5,851 bases of DNA, from contig JAUZEM010000106.1 of the NCBI GenBank assembly GCA_030839005.1, positions 1 through 5,851 of the forward strand, in the 5' to 3' direction. The notes below the pieces were generated by a model. It searched no databases. It was not told where the DNA came from and was given only the letters and a program-made list of their open reading frames with translations. Positions 5,772-5,851 of this stretch are shown here, in pieces. Origin of the DNA: Actinomycetota bacterium (GTDB lineage Bacteria; Actinomycetota; Acidimicrobiia; IMCC26256; PALSA-610). How positions within the stretch are numbered: the stretch's first letter is position 1; each line of letters opens with the position of its first letter. The translations under genes and the position numbers were made by a program.

Positions 5772-5851
5772 CGGCTCACGATCCTGCTCGCTCCGCGCAC
5801 CAATTACAAGCATCCTTGGATCGCGACGTTTTTGCGACATGTCACCGCGAC

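Noticed and set aside
1..5851. tRNA, rRNA, CRISPR, insertion sequence or prophage content
   Set aside because: No cloverleaf, rRNA-like stretch, regularly spaced repeat, transposase or integrase motif was seen; nearly all bases are explained by ordinary genes.

Overview
The window is GC-rich, tightly packed DNA from an actinomycete-like chromosome. The DUF3263–LytR_C gene pair at the right end is a typical actinobacterial arrangement. The trehalose enzymes and compact high-GC coding would fit an Acidimicrobiia-type lineage, but that finer placement is inference. I see no RNA genes, CRISPR arrays, insertion sequences or phage genes. No stretch longer than about 52 bases lacks a gene.

Layout, left to right. 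(1) 1–331, minus: the N-terminal 110 codons of a glycerate kinase that runs off the left edge. (2) 332–382: a short divergent intergenic region with an inverted repeat that reaches over the kinase start codon. (3) 383–1630, plus: TreT, a family GT4 trehalose synthase. (4) 1644–3014, plus: an OtsA-like family GT20 synthase, 13 bases behind treT and bridged to it by a six-codon micro-ORF. (5) 2967–3761, minus: an OtsB-like HAD phosphatase whose 3' end overlaps the GT20 gene by 48 bp on the opposite strand. (6) 3779–4924, plus: an M20 family metallo-amidohydrolase starting head-to-head with otsB, 17 bp away. (7) 4937–5467, minus: a membrane-anchored LytR_C (VirR-like) protein. (8) 5505–about 5771, minus: a small DUF3263 helix-turn-helix protein just upstream of the LytR_C gene.

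The core is a trehalose module carrying two routes. TreT is expected to join NDP-glucose and glucose directly into trehalose in a reversible reaction. The GT20 enzyme plus the HAD phosphatase would make trehalose from NDP-glucose and glucose-6-phosphate via trehalose-6-phosphate. The GT20 protein keeps the catalytic residues I can map onto E. coli OtsA but has substitutions around them, so its exact acceptor is not certain. The glycerate kinase and the M20 hydrolase have no demonstrated link to trehalose. The DUF3263–LytR_C pair matches the order of Rv0430–Rv0431 (virR) in Mycobacterium tuberculosis and is probably an independent cell-envelope locus.

I found no wholly new system. The most useful observations are the glycerate kinase hidden antisense to a spurious N-terminal extension of treT, the palindrome between the two genes, the micro-ORF linking treT and otsA, the antisense gene overlap and a probable leaderless start for otsB.
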